The notes: generated by a model from the sequence alone, not told the origin. Counted from the stretch's first letter, positions 46,504-55,755 are shown. The stretch: DNA of 64,000 nt from Arthrobacter sp. Y-9 (GCF_029690065.1 NZ_CP121463.1:2480001-2544000); one strand, 5' to 3'. Translations and numbers: made by a program.

Positions 46504-46909
46504 TCTTTCCGCCGACCACGGCGCCTTCCGGCCCCGCCGCCCGCAGGGCCTCGGCCAGGGCATCCATCACGAGGAACTCCTCCTCGCGAGGCGCCCAGCG
46601 CGCCGCGGGGAAGTCCACCCGCCAGCGGCCCTCCCCCGTCCGCGCGAAGTCCTCCACCTGACCCCGGAGCGGCGTGCCCTCCTCCAGGTACTTCCGGAAG
46701 GCATCCACTTCATGACCGCTCGGAGCCTCTCCGCTGGCGCGCAGCACCCGCCACCAGCAGAGCCCGTCCGAGTGCCGCGCCATGATCGCGCCGATCTGAC
46801 GAGGACCACCCTGCCCGAGCAGATCGGAGATGTCGCTGTAAGCCACCGCGGTGCCCGGGGGCACCATGGCCACGATCCGCCGGACCGCATCGATGTATTC
46901 CTGCCGCAT
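46487..46909 (-). CDS. Alkyltransferase-like (ATL/MGMT-fold) protein
   Basis: A 140-residue protein with the DNA-binding domain of O6-alkylguanine-DNA alkyltransferase. GPRQIGAIMARHSDGLCWWRVLRASG is recognisable, but the alkyl-acceptor PCHR motif is CWWR, with Trp52 at the cysteine position. Such ATL proteins bind O6-alkylguanine without repairing it and hand it to nucleotide excision repair. It sits directly upstream of adnA, the same relation as mycobacterial Rv3204. ATG at 46909 has TGAGGA close before it. Confidence 0.88.
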   Translation of the reverse strand: MRQEYIDAVRRIVAMVPPGTAVAYSDISDLLGQGGPRQIGAIMARHSDGLCWWRVLRASGEAPSGHEVDAFRKYLEEGTPLRGQVEDFARTGEGRWRVDFPAARWAPREEEFLVMDALAEALRAAGPEGAVVGGKNVGAP

Positions 46910-47000
46910 GTTCCTCAGCGTAGAGGCCCGCGGCCGGTCTGCCCTGTCCAGAACGCCGCATGTGGATCATTCCATCGGCCGGTCCAGGTAGCGTTGAGGC

Positions 47001-47732
47001 ATGAGCAGCACGCAGCGGAATGAGAGCATCTGGAACGCGGGGCCCCGCGCGGCCTTCGACGTGGAGACCACCGGAAAGAACTCCCGCGCGGCCCGGATCG
47101 TCACCGCCTCGCTCATCGTGGTGGACGCGAAGGGCGAGGTCCTGCAGGAACACGAGTGGCTCGCTGATCCCGGCGTCGAGATCCCCGCCGAGGCCGCCGA
47201 GGTGCACGGCATCACCACCGCCAAGGCGCGCGCCGACGGCCGTCCGGCCGCCGCCGTCGTGCTGGAGCTGCGGAACACCATTCAGGACCTGTTCGACGCC
47301 GGCACCCCCGTCATGGCGTTCAACGCCAACTACGACTTCACCGTTCTCGCCGCTGAATGCGCCCGCCACGGAATCCCGCAGGTCACGCGCTTCCCCGTGC
47401 TGGACCCCTTCATCATCAACAAGCAGGTGGACCGGTACCGCAAGGGCACCCGGACCCTCGGCGCCCTCTGCGAAGAGTACGGAGTCCGCCTGGACAACGC
47501 CCACACCTCCGCGGCGGACGCCCTGGCCACGGTGCGATTGCTGGATGCGATGGCGAAGAAGTTCCCCAAGATCGTCATGCCGACGGCGGCACTCCACCGG
47601 TTGCAGATCGAGTGGGCCGCCGCTCAGGCCGCCGACTTCCAGCAGTACCTCCGCCGGACCAAGCCCACCGCCGTGATCGAGGGTGAGTGGCCGGTCCTGC
47701 CGCCCGAGGAACCCGAGCGCGGCGGTTTCTGA
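47001..47732 (+). CDS. DnaQ-like DEDDh 3'-5' exonuclease
   Basis: A 243-residue exonuclease domain with ExoI FDVETTG (D20, E22), ExoII NANYDFTVL (D), and ExoIII HTSAADALAT (H, D) of the DEDDh class, related to DNA polymerase III epsilon. The active-site residues are complete. C-terminal ~40 residues are of uncertain fold. It is not in a polymerase operon; a stand-alone repair or RNA/DNA trimming role is likely. ATG at 47001 with GAGGC before it; divergent from the ATL/adnA operon across a 91-bp gap; followed by a hairpin. Confidence 0.9.
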   Translation: MSSTQRNESIWNAGPRAAFDVETTGKNSRAARIVTASLIVVDAKGEVLQEHEWLADPGVEIPAEAAEVHGITTAKARADGRPAAAVVLELRNTIQDLFDAGTPVMAFNANYDFTVLAAECARHGIPQVTRFPVLDPFIINKQVDRYRKGTRTLGALCEEYGVRLDNAHTSAADALATVRLLDAMAKKFPKIVMPTAALHRLQIEWAAAQAADFQQYLRRTKPTAVIEGEWPVLPPEEPERGGF

Positions 47733-47751
47733 CGCTGCGTCGCGCAGCGTC
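47731..47751 (+). terminator. Hairpin at the end of the exonuclease gene
   Basis: 9-bp perfect stem GACGCTGCG / CGCAGCGTC with a TCG loop, overlapping the stop codon region. No U-run. Confidence 0.55.
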
Positions 47752-48160
47752 ACGCCGCCGCACGGGACCACTGCCGTCTCACGGGACCACCCAGGCCGCA
47801 TCCGCAGGCAGCCCCGCCACCTCACGAATCCGCCCGTCGTGAGATCAAGGTCACAGCGGGACGTGATCCGGCGCGCAGCTCAGAGCTTCTGAGATACGGC
47901 TCTCGCGCCACCACTTTCCCAGCATTTCTTCAGCTTGAATTGCAGAAAATTCGGTGAAATCAAGTCAACTCCGAATGTTACGCCTTCGTGAAGCCGCGAA
48001 TCCCCGCGTGCCATACTTAAATTCATTCTTCGGCCCGCGCCGGGTGACTGATCAGAACACCATACCCGCGGGCCGTTTCGACGACCGGAACCCCCGGAGT
48101 CCGCGCGGACCATCTCCCCCGGACGGACCGGGCCAGGCCACGAGAGAAAGCACCACACCT
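47752..48160. other. Long leader/promoter region of the amino-acid ABC operon
   Basis: No gene is evident across this 409-bp gap. Around 47890-48030 it becomes AT-rich, unusual for this genome, with small dyads such as GAATT / AATTC, and a CATACTTAAAT segment (about 48011-48021) that could be a -10. A confident -35 was not found. The leader between it and the TTG start would be about 140 nt; no known riboswitch is recognised. Confidence 0.45.
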
Positions 48161-49108
48161 TTGAAACTGACCGGAAATCTCCTGAAGACCGGCGCCATCG
48201 CCGCCGTCCTCTCCCTGTCCCTCGCCGCGTGCGGCGGGACCTCGGGCCCGGCCAGCGGCGGTGCCTCCACGGATGCCCTCGCAGGCGCTCAGACGCCGGA
48301 CAAGTACACGACGGCGGACGTGACCCCGATCGACAAGATCGAGAAGGACAAGCTCGGCCTCCTGACCCCGGGCACCATCAAGGTGGGCACCCTGTCCGAC
48401 GCCCCGCCGAGCATCTACATCGACAAGTCCGGCAACTTCACCGGCTTCGACAACGAGCTGCTCCGCGCCATGGGCGCCAAGCTCGGCCTCAAGGTCGAGT
48501 TCGCCTCCACCAAGTTCCAGAGCCTGCTCGCCCAGGTCAAGAACAAGCAGTTCGACGTCGGCTCCTCCTCCATCTCCACCACGGACGCCCGTCGCAAGAC
48601 CGTCGGCTTCACCAACGGTTACGACTTCGGCTTCATGGCCCTCGTCTCCAAGACGGACAGCAAGGTCAAGAGCATCTCTGAACTCAAGTCCGGCGTCCGC
48701 GTCGGCGTCGTCCAGGGCACGGTCCAGGACGACATGGTCACCAACCAGCTGGGCCTGGACCCGGTCCGCTACCCGGACTACAACACCGCCTACGCGAACG
48801 TGAAGAGCGGTCAGATCGACGCCTGGCTGGCCCCGTCTCAGCAGGCCGAAGGCCAGATCAAGGAGGGCGACGGCACCAAGATTCAGGAGAAGAAGGTCGC
48901 CACCCAGAACTTCTCCGCCTACGCCGTGGCCAAGGACAACCAGCCGCTGACCGACGCTCTGAACTCAGCCCTCGACGCCGTGATCGCCGACGGCACCTGG
49001 ACCAAGCTCGTGAAGCAGTGGTTCCCGGAGCGCAAGACCGACGCCGAGCGTCTGCCGGAAGGCTGGAAGCCGGGCAGCAAGGCCGTCAAGGTCCCCGCCG
49101 ACAAGTAA
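48161..49108 (+). CDS. Polar amino-acid ABC transporter substrate-binding lipoprotein
   Basis: A 315-residue extracytoplasmic binding protein, starting with a TTG at 48161 (LKLTGNLLK), whose signal peptide ends in lipobox LSLAAC with Cys24. It has the SBP_bac_3 pattern: IKVGTLSDAPPSIYIDKSG, FTGFDNELLRAMGAKLGL, SSSISTTDARRKTVGFTNGY, LKSGVRVGVVQGTVQDD and ALDAVIADGTWTKLVKQWF. The TTG start is chosen because it gives an intact signal peptide; no ATG or GTG is in the right place. With the next two genes it forms an importer for an unknown polar amino acid. Confidence 0.92.
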   Translation: MKLTGNLLKTGAIAAVLSLSLAACGGTSGPASGGASTDALAGAQTPDKYTTADVTPIDKIEKDKLGLLTPGTIKVGTLSDAPPSIYIDKSGNFTGFDNELLRAMGAKLGLKVEFASTKFQSLLAQVKNKQFDVGSSSISTTDARRKTVGFTNGYDFGFMALVSKTDSKVKSISELKSGVRVGVVQGTVQDDMVTNQLGLDPVRYPDYNTAYANVKSGQIDAWLAPSQQAEGQIKEGDGTKIQEKKVATQNFSAYAVAKDNQPLTDALNSALDAVIADGTWTKLVKQWFPERKTDAERLPEGWKPGSKAVKVPADK

Positions 49109-49145
49109 CGGCTGACCGCAGGTCACGTCGCTGTGAACACCGCCC

Positions 49146-49179
49146 CTCAAGCCTGGGCCCTTCGGGGTCCAGGCTTGAG
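49146..49179 (+). promoter_or_regulatory. Intercistronic hairpin between binding protein and permease
   Basis: 11-bp arms CTCAAGCCTGG / CCAGGCTTGAG enclosing a GCCC...GGGG extension, 37 bases after the binding-protein stop and 22 before the permease start. Without a U-run, it may stabilise the 5' transcript or partly stop transcription, giving more binding protein than permease. Confidence 0.6.
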
Positions 49180-49201
49180 CGGCTGATACCGAAGGAGTCA
49201 T

Positions 49202-49966
49202 ATGGACGCCTGGAGCCGCCTTGCGGACACCTTTCTGAACTGGGACTACATCGCTGAGGTTCTGCCCACGATGTTCTCCTACGGCTTGTTGAACACGATT
49301 GTCCTGGCTGTCAGCTCGGCACTGATCGGCATGGTCCTCGGCATCCTGCTGGCCCTGATGGGCATCTCCCGGAACCCCGTGGCCCGGTGGATCGCACGCA
49401 TCTACACCGACGTCTTCCGCGGCCTGCCCGCGGTGCTGGTCATCCTGGTGATCGGCCTGGGCTTCGGCCCGATCCTCAAGGACTTCACGGGCATCTCCAG
49501 CCCGTACCCGATGGCGATCATCGCCCTCGGCCTGATGGCCGCCGCATACACCGGCGAGGTCTTCCGTTCCGGCATCCAGAGCGTGGACAAGGGACAGCTG
49601 GAGGCCGCCCGCGCGCTCGGCTTCGGCTATGGCTCGTCCATGCGCTCGATCGTGGTGCCGCAGGGCATCCGCCGCGTGCTGCCGGCCCTGATGAACCAGT
49701 TCATCTCGCTCATCAAGGACTCCTCCCTCGTCTTCACCCTGGGCCTCATGGCCCGCGAACGTGAGCTGTTCCAGATCGGCCAGGACTTTGCCGCGAACAA
49801 CGGCAACCAGTCGCCGCTGGTCGCCGCCGCCATCTTCTACCTGGTGCTGACCATCCCCCTGACGCACCTGGTCAACTACCTCGACAACCGCCTGCGCACC
49901 GGCAAGGCCCAGAAGGCCGAGCCGGATGAGGCCGCAGCCGTCATCGGGAAGGGATCCCACGCATGA
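49202..49966 (+). CDS. Polar amino-acid ABC transporter permease
   Basis: A 254-residue membrane protein with about five or six membrane helices and the ABC-transporter EAA loop [36 protein letters not shown]. It is a HisMQ/GlnP-family permease, probably homodimeric as no second permease is present. ATG at 49202 with AAGGAG seven bases upstream; stop overlaps the ATPase start (ATGA). Confidence 0.95.
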   Translation: MDAWSRLADTFLNWDYIAEVLPTMFSYGLLNTIVLAVSSALIGMVLGILLALMGISRNPVARWIARIYTDVFRGLPAVLVILVIGLGFGPILKDFTGISSPYPMAIIALGLMAAAYTGEVFRSGIQSVDKGQLEAARALGFGYGSSMRSIVVPQGIRRVLPALMNQFISLIKDSSLVFTLGLMARERELFQIGQDFAANNGNQSPLVAAAIFYLVLTIPLTHLVNYLDNRLRTGKAQKAEPDEAAAVIGKGSHA

Positions 49967-50700
49967 GCCAGTTCGAATCCGGTTCCCTGACAGGCAAGAA
50001 CCTCCACCTCGCCTTCGGCAGCAACAAGGTGCTCCGCGGCATCGACCTCCATGTCGAGAAGGGCACGGCCGCCTCGGTCATCGGCCCATCTGGCTCGGGC
50101 AAGTCGACGCTGCTGCGGGTCATGAACCGCCTGATCGAGCCCGACCAGGGTGACATCCTGCTGGACGGCCGCTCGGTGCTCAAGGACAATCCCGACGAAT
50201 TGCGCCGCCGCATCGGCATGGTGTTCCAGCAGTTCAACCTGTTCCCCCACAAGTCGGTGGGCGAGAACGTCGCGTTCGCCCTGCGCAAGCTCCGCAAGCT
50301 GCCCAAGGACCAGGCCTGGACCGAGGCGCTGGCGCAGCTCGACAAGGTCGGGCTGAAGCACAAGGCGGAGGTGCGTCCCGCCACCCTGTCCGGCGGGCAG
50401 CAGCAGCGCGTCGCGATCGCCCGCGCCCTCGCCATGCAGCCCGAGGTCATGTTCTTCGACGAGGCCACCTCAGCCCTCGACCCGGAACTGGTCAAGGGCG
50501 TGCTGGCCCTCATGACGGACCTGGCGAAGGACGGCATGACCATGGTCGTCGTCACCCACGAGATGGGCTTCTCCCGCAACGTCTCCAACCAGGTGGTGTT
50601 CATGGACGGCGGCGTGGTCGTCGAGAACGGGTCCCCGGACCAGCTCTTCACCGACCCGCAGACCGACCGTTTGAAGACCTTCCTCTCGGACGTGCTCTGA
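49963..50700 (+). CDS. Polar amino-acid ABC transporter ATPase
   Basis: A 245-residue ATPase with Walker [14 protein letters not shown] loop [12 protein letters not shown], signature [15 protein letters not shown], Walker [14 protein letters not shown] and switch [11 protein letters not shown]. It belongs to the GlnQ/HisP group and completes the binding protein/permease/ATPase operon. Starts four bases inside the permease gene. Confidence 0.96.
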   Translation: MSQFESGSLTGKNLHLAFGSNKVLRGIDLHVEKGTAASVIGPSGSGKSTLLRVMNRLIEPDQGDILLDGRSVLKDNPDELRRRIGMVFQQFNLFPHKSVGENVAFALRKLRKLPKDQAWTEALAQLDKVGLKHKAEVRPATLSGGQQQRVAIARALAMQPEVMFFDEATSALDPELVKGVLALMTDLAKDGMTMVVVTHEMGFSRNVSNQVVFMDGGVVVENGSPDQLFTDPQTDRLKTFLSDVL

Positions 50701-50713
50701 CGCCTTCCCCCTT

Positions 50714-50774
50714 CGCGAGGGAACAGGTGAGGCCCCCATCCGGCTCGGGTGGGGGCCTCAGCTGTTCCCTCGCG
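50714..50774. terminator. Long two-part inverted repeat, bidirectional terminator
   Basis: CGCGAGGGAACAG (50714-50726) plus TGAGGCCCCCA (50728-50738) pair with TGGGGGCCTCA (50750-50760) plus CTGTTCCCTCGCG (50762-50774): 24 paired bases with one bulge each side and an 11-base loop. It ends the ABC operon and faces the end of the lrp gene, so it probably serves both directions. Confidence 0.8.
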
Positions 50775-50834
50775 GATCCGGGGGACGACGACGGCGGCGC
50801 ACCGCCCGCCGTCGTGGCCGTCAGAGCGCGCGGG

Positions 50835-51290
50835 TCACAGCGGCAGGACGCCTGCGCCTTTCAGATCCCGCATGACGATCGTGGAGCTGAGCTTGGCCAC
50901 CCCGGGCAACGCCGCGAGGTGAGTGTCGTACAGGGACTGGAAGCCGGCGAGATCGGTCGCCACGCACTTCAGCAGGTAGTCGGGATCACCGAACAAGCGG
51001 TACGCCTCGACGATCTGCACCTCCGCCACCACGGCGTCCTCGAACGCCCGGATCGTCTCCTGGGACGTCTCGCGGAGCGTGACGAACACGAGGGCTCCGA
51101 AACCGAGTCCGACGCTCTGCAGATCCACCTCGGCACGGTAGCCGCGGATGACGCCGTCGGCCTCCAGATCCTTGAGCCGTCGATGGCACGGCGCCACCGT
51201 CAGCCCGACCTCCGCGGCCAGCGCGGTGGCCGTCATCCGGCCGTCCTTCTGAAGGCTGCGCAAAATACTTCTGTCAATGGCGTCGATCAC
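50835..51290 (-). CDS. Lrp/AsnC family transcriptional regulator
   Basis: A 151-residue regulator: N-terminal helix-turn-helix (DRSILRSLQKDGRMTATALAAEVGLT) and C-terminal RAM ligand-binding domain (LGFGALVFVTLRETSQ...VEAYRLFGDPDYLLKCVATDLAGF). Such proteins respond to amino acids. GTG at 51290. It is divergent from a LysE-type exporter with 80 bp between the starts, containing a dyad (51331-51349), the classical arrangement in which an Lrp/LysG-like protein controls an exporter. Confidence 0.92.
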   Translation of the reverse strand: MIDAIDRSILRSLQKDGRMTATALAAEVGLTVAPCHRRLKDLEADGVIRGYRAEVDLQSVGLGFGALVFVTLRETSQETIRAFEDAVVAEVQIVEAYRLFGDPDYLLKCVATDLAGFQSLYDTHLAALPGVAKLSSTIVMRDLKGAGVLPL

Positions 51291-51330
51291 GAGAAGAATC
51301 TATCGCAGAATGCGGGAATCCGCCGCAAAG

Positions 51331-51349
51331 TCGCGAGCACTTCTCGCGA
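51331..51349. promoter_or_regulatory. Dyad between lrp-type regulator and lysE
   Basis: Perfect arms TCGCGAG / CTCGCGA with a five-base centre, about 22 bases before the lysE start. It is well placed for autoregulation or activation by the adjacent Lrp-type protein. Confidence 0.55.
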
Positions 51350-51370
51350 GGATTTCCCTAGTCTTGCGCC

Positions 51371-52066
51371 ATGGACTTCTCGCCGTTCCTGGGCTTCGCA
51401 GGCATCTCGCTGGCACTCGTCATGACTCCGGGCGCCGACTGGGCCTACACGATCGCGGCCGGTCTCCGCCGCTCCTCCCCGGTTCCGTCCGTGGCGGGTC
51501 TCTGCACGGGATACGTCGTCCACACCGCCCTCGTCACCGCCGGGCTCGGGGTGCTCCTGGCGGCCCGGCCGGACCTCGTCTCCTGGCTGTCCATCGCCGG
51601 GGCGTTCTACCTCGCCTGGCTGGGCCTGAGCACCCTGCGGTCGTGGCGTTCGGCACGGATCGAGTCCACCGGCCCGGCGTCCTCGGGCGACCTTCCGATC
51701 CTCGACCAGACCGCAGGAACCCTTCCGTCCGCGCCCGTCGCCGAGCGTCCCCGCCGCGGACGGGAGTTCCTCGTGGGGCTGGGCACCAGCGGCATCAATC
51801 CGAAGGGCGTGCTGCTCTTCGCCGCGGTCATGCCACAGTTCGTGACGCTGAATTCACCCCTGCCGGTGGCCGCGCAGACGACCGTGATGGGCCTGTCCCA
51901 CGTGCTGATCTGCGTGCTCGTCTACGGGGCGGTGGCGTTCGCCGCCCGCCGTCTGCTCCGGAGCCGCCCCGGACTGGCCCGCACGGTCACGCTGGGCAGC
52001 GGACTGCTCATGCTGCTGATCTCCGTCGCGCTTCTGGTCGAGCAGGGCGGGCACCTGCTGGCCTGA
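51371..52066 (+). CDS. LysE family translocator
   Basis: A 231-residue membrane protein with the LysE pattern: FLGFAGISLALVMTPGADWAYTIAAGL, the central GxxxNPK motif in GTSGINPKGVLLFAAVMPQF, and terminal helices. The family exports basic amino acids, homoserine or threonine. A loop of about 45 residues (RIESTGPASSG...) is longer than usual. The substrate is unknown. ATG at 51371. Confidence 0.9.
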   Translation: MDFSPFLGFAGISLALVMTPGADWAYTIAAGLRRSSPVPSVAGLCTGYVVHTALVTAGLGVLLAARPDLVSWLSIAGAFYLAWLGLSTLRSWRSARIESTGPASSGDLPILDQTAGTLPSAPVAERPRRGREFLVGLGTSGINPKGVLLFAAVMPQFVTLNSPLPVAAQTTVMGLSHVLICVLVYGAVAFAARRLLRSRPGLARTVTLGSGLLMLLISVALLVEQGGHLLA

Positions 52067-52090
52067 CCGCCAACGGCCCGGGCGTCCGGT

Positions 52091-53386
52091 TCAGGACGCG
52101 GACTTGGTCCGCACGACGAGCTGGGCGGCGGCCTCGGCCTTCGCCCGGAACGCCGGGTCAGCCTCGGCCCGGGCCACCACGGCATCCAGCATCCGGCTCG
52201 CGGTCCAGCTGTTGGCGCACACCAGGAGCGACCCGCCGGCGTTGAAGAACCCGATCGCGCGGTCCTCCGGGCTCAGCGAGGACAGCTGCTTCGCCTCACA
52301 CAGATCGTCCGACACCACGGCCCCACGGAATCCGAGATCCTGGCGCAGCATGCCCTGGATGATCACCGGCGACAGCGGCGCCATCCGGGACGGATCGATC
52401 CGGTCGTAGTAGGCGTTGGACAGCATCACCCACTGGACTCCCGACTGGACGGCCTGGCGGAACGGCTGCAGCGAGGGGTCGTTCCGCGTGGTGACGGTGT
52501 CATGCACATCGGTGGCGACGTCGGTGTTGGCCGTGACCCGGCCGAGGCCCGGGAAGTGCTTCACCACGGGAGCCACGCCCGCCGAGGCCATCCCCTGCGC
52601 GAAGGCGTTCCCGGACGCCGAGACCGTCGCCGGATCGAAGCCGTAATTGCGCTGGTAGTGGCCGATCGGGATGTTCTGCGGCGCGAAGTCCGCGGACGGG
52701 ACCACATCCAGCACCGGGGCCAGATCCATCGTCATCCCGGCCGCGCGAAGCTCGCTCCCCCACTGCCGGGCGGCCGCCCGGAGATCGGCGGGAGCCCATT
52801 GCCCCTGCTGCACGGCACTCGGAATCGCGCTGAACCCGGGCCCACGCAGCACCTGCACCTGCCCGCCCTCCTGATCCGTGGCGATGGCGGGAGGGATGAC
52901 GGTCTGCGAGGACTGGACCGCGGCGCGCAGCTGAGCGACCACGGAGGCCGTCCCGTCGACGCCGTCGGACGTCCGGCCGTTGAGATAGAAGTTGCCCACG
53001 CCTGCCTGGAGGGCCGCCGCGGTCGCGCCCAGATTGCTCCCGTCCGCCTTGGCCGAGACCAGGAAGAGCTGTCCCAGCCGCTGGCGCAGACTGAGCGAGG
53101 CCAGACCGGGGGGCGGCTTGGCGGGGCTGGCGCCGGGCGCGGCGGGCGACGGCGCCGGGCTCGGAGTGCTGCGGGTCGAGGTGGGCGTGGGCGTCGGAGT
53201 GGGGGTCGCCGAGCGGGTCGGCGACGACCCTGCCGTGGCGCCGACGCTCCCGGACGCCGTGGAGGAACCGGTCGGACTCACCGGCTGCGCCTGGCACGCG
53301 CAGCCGGAGAGCACGCAGCCGGAAAGAACCAGGAGCAGGGCGGTGATGCCCGCTCCCCGGGTCCTTCGCAGGCTGCGCGCGCCCAT
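52091..53386 (-). CDS. GH3 beta-N-acetylhexosaminidase lipoprotein (NagZ-like)
   Basis: Glycoside hydrolase family 3. A 431-residue protein: lipoprotein-type signal with SGCVLSGCAC, a Thr/Pro/Ser-rich linker of about 60 residues (TPTPTPTSTRST), then the TIM barrel with ATDQEGGQVQVLRG, DLAPVLDVVP and VVKHFPGLGRVTANTDVATDVHDT, which matches the NagZ catalytic region, and FRGAVVSDDL. It would remove N-acetylglucosamine from muropeptides at the cell surface. ATG at 53386 with AAAGGA upstream is preferred to a TTG at 53404. Directly downstream of hemL. Confidence 0.92.
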   Translation of the reverse strand: MGARSLRRTRGAGITALLLVLSGCVLSGCACQAQPVSPTGSSTASGSVGATAGSSPTRSATPTPTPTPTSTRSTPSPAPSPAAPGASPAKPPPGLASLSLRQRLGQLFLVSAKADGSNLGATAAALQAGVGNFYLNGRTSDGVDGTASVVAQLRAAVQSSQTVIPPAIATDQEGGQVQVLRGPGFSAIPSAVQQGQWAPADLRAAARQWGSELRAAGMTMDLAPVLDVVPSADFAPQNIPIGHYQRNYGFDPATVSASGNAFAQGMASAGVAPVVKHFPGLGRVTANTDVATDVHDTVTTRNDPSLQPFRQAVQSGVQWVMLSNAYYDRIDPSRMAPLSPVIIQGMLRQDLGFRGAVVSDDLCEAKQLSSLSPEDRAIGFFNAGGSLLVCANSWTASRMLDAVVARAEADPAFRAKAEAAAQLVVRTKSAS

Positions 53387-53400
53387 GGCGAGTCCTTTGA

Positions 53401-54702
53401 TCAAGCCCCCGCGGCTGCCTTGGCCGCGGCGGGAAGTGCGGTGAAGATGCGGTCCATGGCGGCGTCGTCGTGCGCGGCGGAGAGGAACCAGGCCTCGAAG
53501 ACGCTCGGCGGCAGGTAGACACCGGAGTCGAGCATCGAGTGGAAGAACGGCGCGTAGCGGTGCGCTTCCTGGGCCTGGGCCTGGGCGTAGTCGTGGACGC
53601 CGGTGGCGGAGGTTCCGAAGGCCACCGAGAAGAGGTTTCCGGCGCGCTGGATGGAGTGGTCCACCCCTTCGGCGTCCAGGGCTGCCGAAAGGGCCGTGGA
53701 CAGTTCCAGCGAACGGGCGTCCACCGTGGCGTAGACCTCGGGCGTCGCGTGGGTCAGCGTCGCGACGCCGGCCGCCATCGCGACCGGGTTACCGGACAGC
53801 GTGCCCGCCTGGTAGACGGGACCCAGAGGAGCAAGGTGATCCATGACCTCGGCACGGCCACCCAGGGCTGCGGTCGGCAGGCCGCCGCCGATCACCTTGC
53901 CGAAGGTGAAGAGGTCGGGAGCCCAGCCCTCGGTGGCGCCGGTCAGGCCCCAGTAGCCGGCCCAGCCGGTGCGGAAGCCCGTGAGGACCTCGTCCAGGAT
54001 GAGCAGGGCGCCGTTGGCCTCGGTGATCCGGCGCAGGCCCGCATTGAAGCCCTCGCCCGGGGTGACGACGCCCATGTTCGCCGGGGCGGCCTCCGTGATG
54101 ACCGCGGCGATGCGGCCCGGGTGAGCGGCGAACGCGGCTTCGACGGCCGCGAGGTCGTTGTACGGAAGCACCAGGGTCTGCGACGCCGTGGCCTCGGTGA
54201 CGCCCGCGCTGCCCGGCATCGCGAGGGTGGCCAGGCCGGAGCCGGCGGCGGCGAGGAGCGAGTCCACGTGGCCGTGGTAGCAGCCGGCGAACTTGATGAC
54301 GAGCTCCCGGCCGGTGAAACCGCGGGCGAGGCGGATGGCGGTCATGGTCGCCTCGGTGCCGGTGGAGACCATGCGGATGCGCTCGACGGCGGGGACGCGC
54401 TGCATGACCAGTTCGGCGAGGCGGCCCTCGTCCTCGGTGGACGCTCCGAAGGAGAGGCCGCGGTCCACGGCCTGGTGCACGGCGTCCAGGACGGCGGGGT
54501 GCGCGTGGCCCAGGAGCGCGGGGCCCCAGGAGCAGACGAGGTCGACGTATTCCTGGCCGTCGGCGTCGTACAGGTAGGCGCCCTTCGCGCCCGCCATGAA
54601 CCGAGGAGTGCCGCCGACCGAGCCGAACGCCCGGACGGGCGAGTTCACCCCACCGGGCATGAGTTGCTGGGCACGGGCAAAGAGCTCTTCGGAGTGGGTC
54701 AT
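53401..54702 (-). CDS. hemL: Glutamate-1-semialdehyde 2,1-aminomutase
   Basis: PLP enzyme converting glutamate-1-semialdehyde to 5-aminolevulinate, the first committed tetrapyrrole precursor in the C5 pathway. Motifs over 433 residues: [60 protein letters not shown] and the PLP lysine in [16 protein letters not shown] at 54702 with GGAG upstream; an extension to 54738 is rejected. It is separated from hemB by about 6 kb. Confidence 0.97.
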   Translation of the reverse strand: MTHSEELFARAQQLMPGGVNSPVRAFGSVGGTPRFMAGAKGAYLYDADGQEYVDLVCSWGPALLGHAHPAVLDAVHQAVDRGLSFGASTEDEGRLAELVMQRVPAVERIRMVSTGTEATMTAIRLARGFTGRELVIKFAGCYHGHVDSLLAAAGSGLATLAMPGSAGVTEATASQTLVLPYNDLAAVEAAFAAHPGRIAAVITEAAPANMGVVTPGEGFNAGLRRITEANGALLILDEVLTGFRTGWAGYWGLTGATEGWAPDLFTFGKVIGGGLPTAALGGRAEVMDHLAPLGPVYQAGTLSGNPVAMAAGVATLTHATPEVYATVDARSLELSTALSAALDAEGVDHSIQRAGNLFSVAFGTSATGVHDYAQAQAQEAHRYAPFFHSMLDSGVYLPPSVFEAWFLSAAHDDAAMDRIFTALPAAAKAAAGA

Positions 54703-54740
54703 GACTCCATTCTCCCACTCCGGGAGGGCTCCACGCACGT

Positions 54741-55655
54741 TCAGGAGGCCCCCGGGACCGGCCGTCCCAGGAGCATCTCGCGCTCCTCCGCCACCTTGCT
54801 CCGGATGGCCGAGATGACCGCTGCGACGGCGGGCTGGCGGAGCGCGTCGGCGCGGACCACCATCCAGTACGGGAGCTGTTCGCTGAACCGTTCCGGGAGG
54901 AGCCGGACCAGGTCCGGATGCCGGTCTGCCATGAAACAGGGCAGGAAGCCGATACCCGCGCCGGCCCGCGTGGCCTCGACATGGACGAAGACGTTGGTGG
55001 AGGTCAGGGCGTCCCGCATCTGCGGCGCGAGCCGTCGCGGGGCGTCCAGGTCATCCACCTGGAGCATCGAGTCCACGAAGTACACCAGGCCATGCCGGGC
55101 GAAATCCTCCTCGCACTCCGGCGTCCCGTGCCGAGCCAGGTAGTCGCGGGACGCGTACATGCCGAGCGTGTAGGCGCCCAGCGGGATGGCCTCCGCCCGG
55201 TGCACCTGGGGCTCCCCGACCACCACTTCGATGTCGACGCCGGAGCGCTGCTGCTGGGCGCGCCGGGTCACGGTGACGAGCTCCACCGCGAGACCGGGAT
55301 GCGTCCTGCGCAGCGCCGCCACCGCGGGCGAGGCGATGTAGGCGCTGAATCCGTCAGTGGCGGTCATGCGGACCACCCCGGTCACCGGGTCTTCCGCCTC
55401 GGGCCCCAGACGCGCGACGGCGTCGGCCACCTGGGCGGCGACGCCCACCGCCCGCTCCCCCAGCGGCGTGAGTTCCCAGCCGCCGGCCGACCGGACCAGG
55501 ACGCGGCCTCCGAGCGCTTTCTCCAGGGCGGCGATCTTCCGGGCCACCGTGGTGTGGTTCAGCCCCAGGGCTCCGGCGGCCACGGTGAACCGTCCGGAGC
55601 GGGAGACCTCCAGGAGGACCAGCAGTTGATCCGGCGAGGGTGACGGCGTCGTCAT
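54741..55655 (-). CDS. LysR family transcriptional regulator
   Basis: A 304-residue LysR protein: N-terminal helix-turn-helix ([39 protein letters not shown]) and C-terminal effector domain. ATG at 55655 with AAGGTGG upstream. It is divergent from the MHS transporter-SDR operon, with a nested dyad in the gap (55680-55714), so it probably controls that operon and itself. The effector may be a hydroxy acid such as 3-hydroxybutyrate (inference). Confidence 0.92.
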   Translation of the reverse strand: MTTPSPSPDQLLVLLEVSRSGRFTVAAGALGLNHTTVARKIAALEKALGGRVLVRSAGGWELTPLGERAVGVAAQVADAVARLGPEAEDPVTGVVRMTATDGFSAYIASPAVAALRRTHPGLAVELVTVTRRAQQQRSGVDIEVVVGEPQVHRAEAIPLGAYTLGMYASRDYLARHGTPECEEDFARHGLVYFVDSMLQVDDLDAPRRLAPQMRDALTSTNVFVHVEATRAGAGIGFLPCFMADRHPDLVRLLPERFSEQLPYWMVVRADALRQPAVAAVISAIRSKVAEEREMLLGRPVPGAS

Positions 55656-55679
55656 GGGCACCACCTTAGACCCGCCGCC

Positions 55680-55714
55680 CACCACGTGCTGTGCAATTCT
55701 GCACATTCGTGGTG
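55680..55714. promoter_or_regulatory. Nested dyad, probable LysR operator
   Basis: TGTGCA-ATTC-TGCACA (55690-55705) within outer arms CACCAC (55680-55685) and GTGGTG (55709-55714). It ends 12 bases before the -35 of the divergent operon, the usual position for LysR activation. Confidence 0.7.
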
Positions 55715-55726
55715 CGGCACTGGCCA

Positions 55727-55755
55727 TTGATGCGGCAAATTCGCGCAGCGATACT
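55727..55755 (+). promoter_or_regulatory. Promoter of the MHS transporter-SDR operon
   Basis: TTGATG (55727-55732) and GATACT (55750-55755) with a 17-base spacer; about 70 bases of leader before the ATG. Confidence 0.65.

Noticed and set aside
47752-48160. A riboswitch in the long leader
   Set aside because: No lysine, glycine, SAM, TPP or cobalamin motif was recognised by eye.
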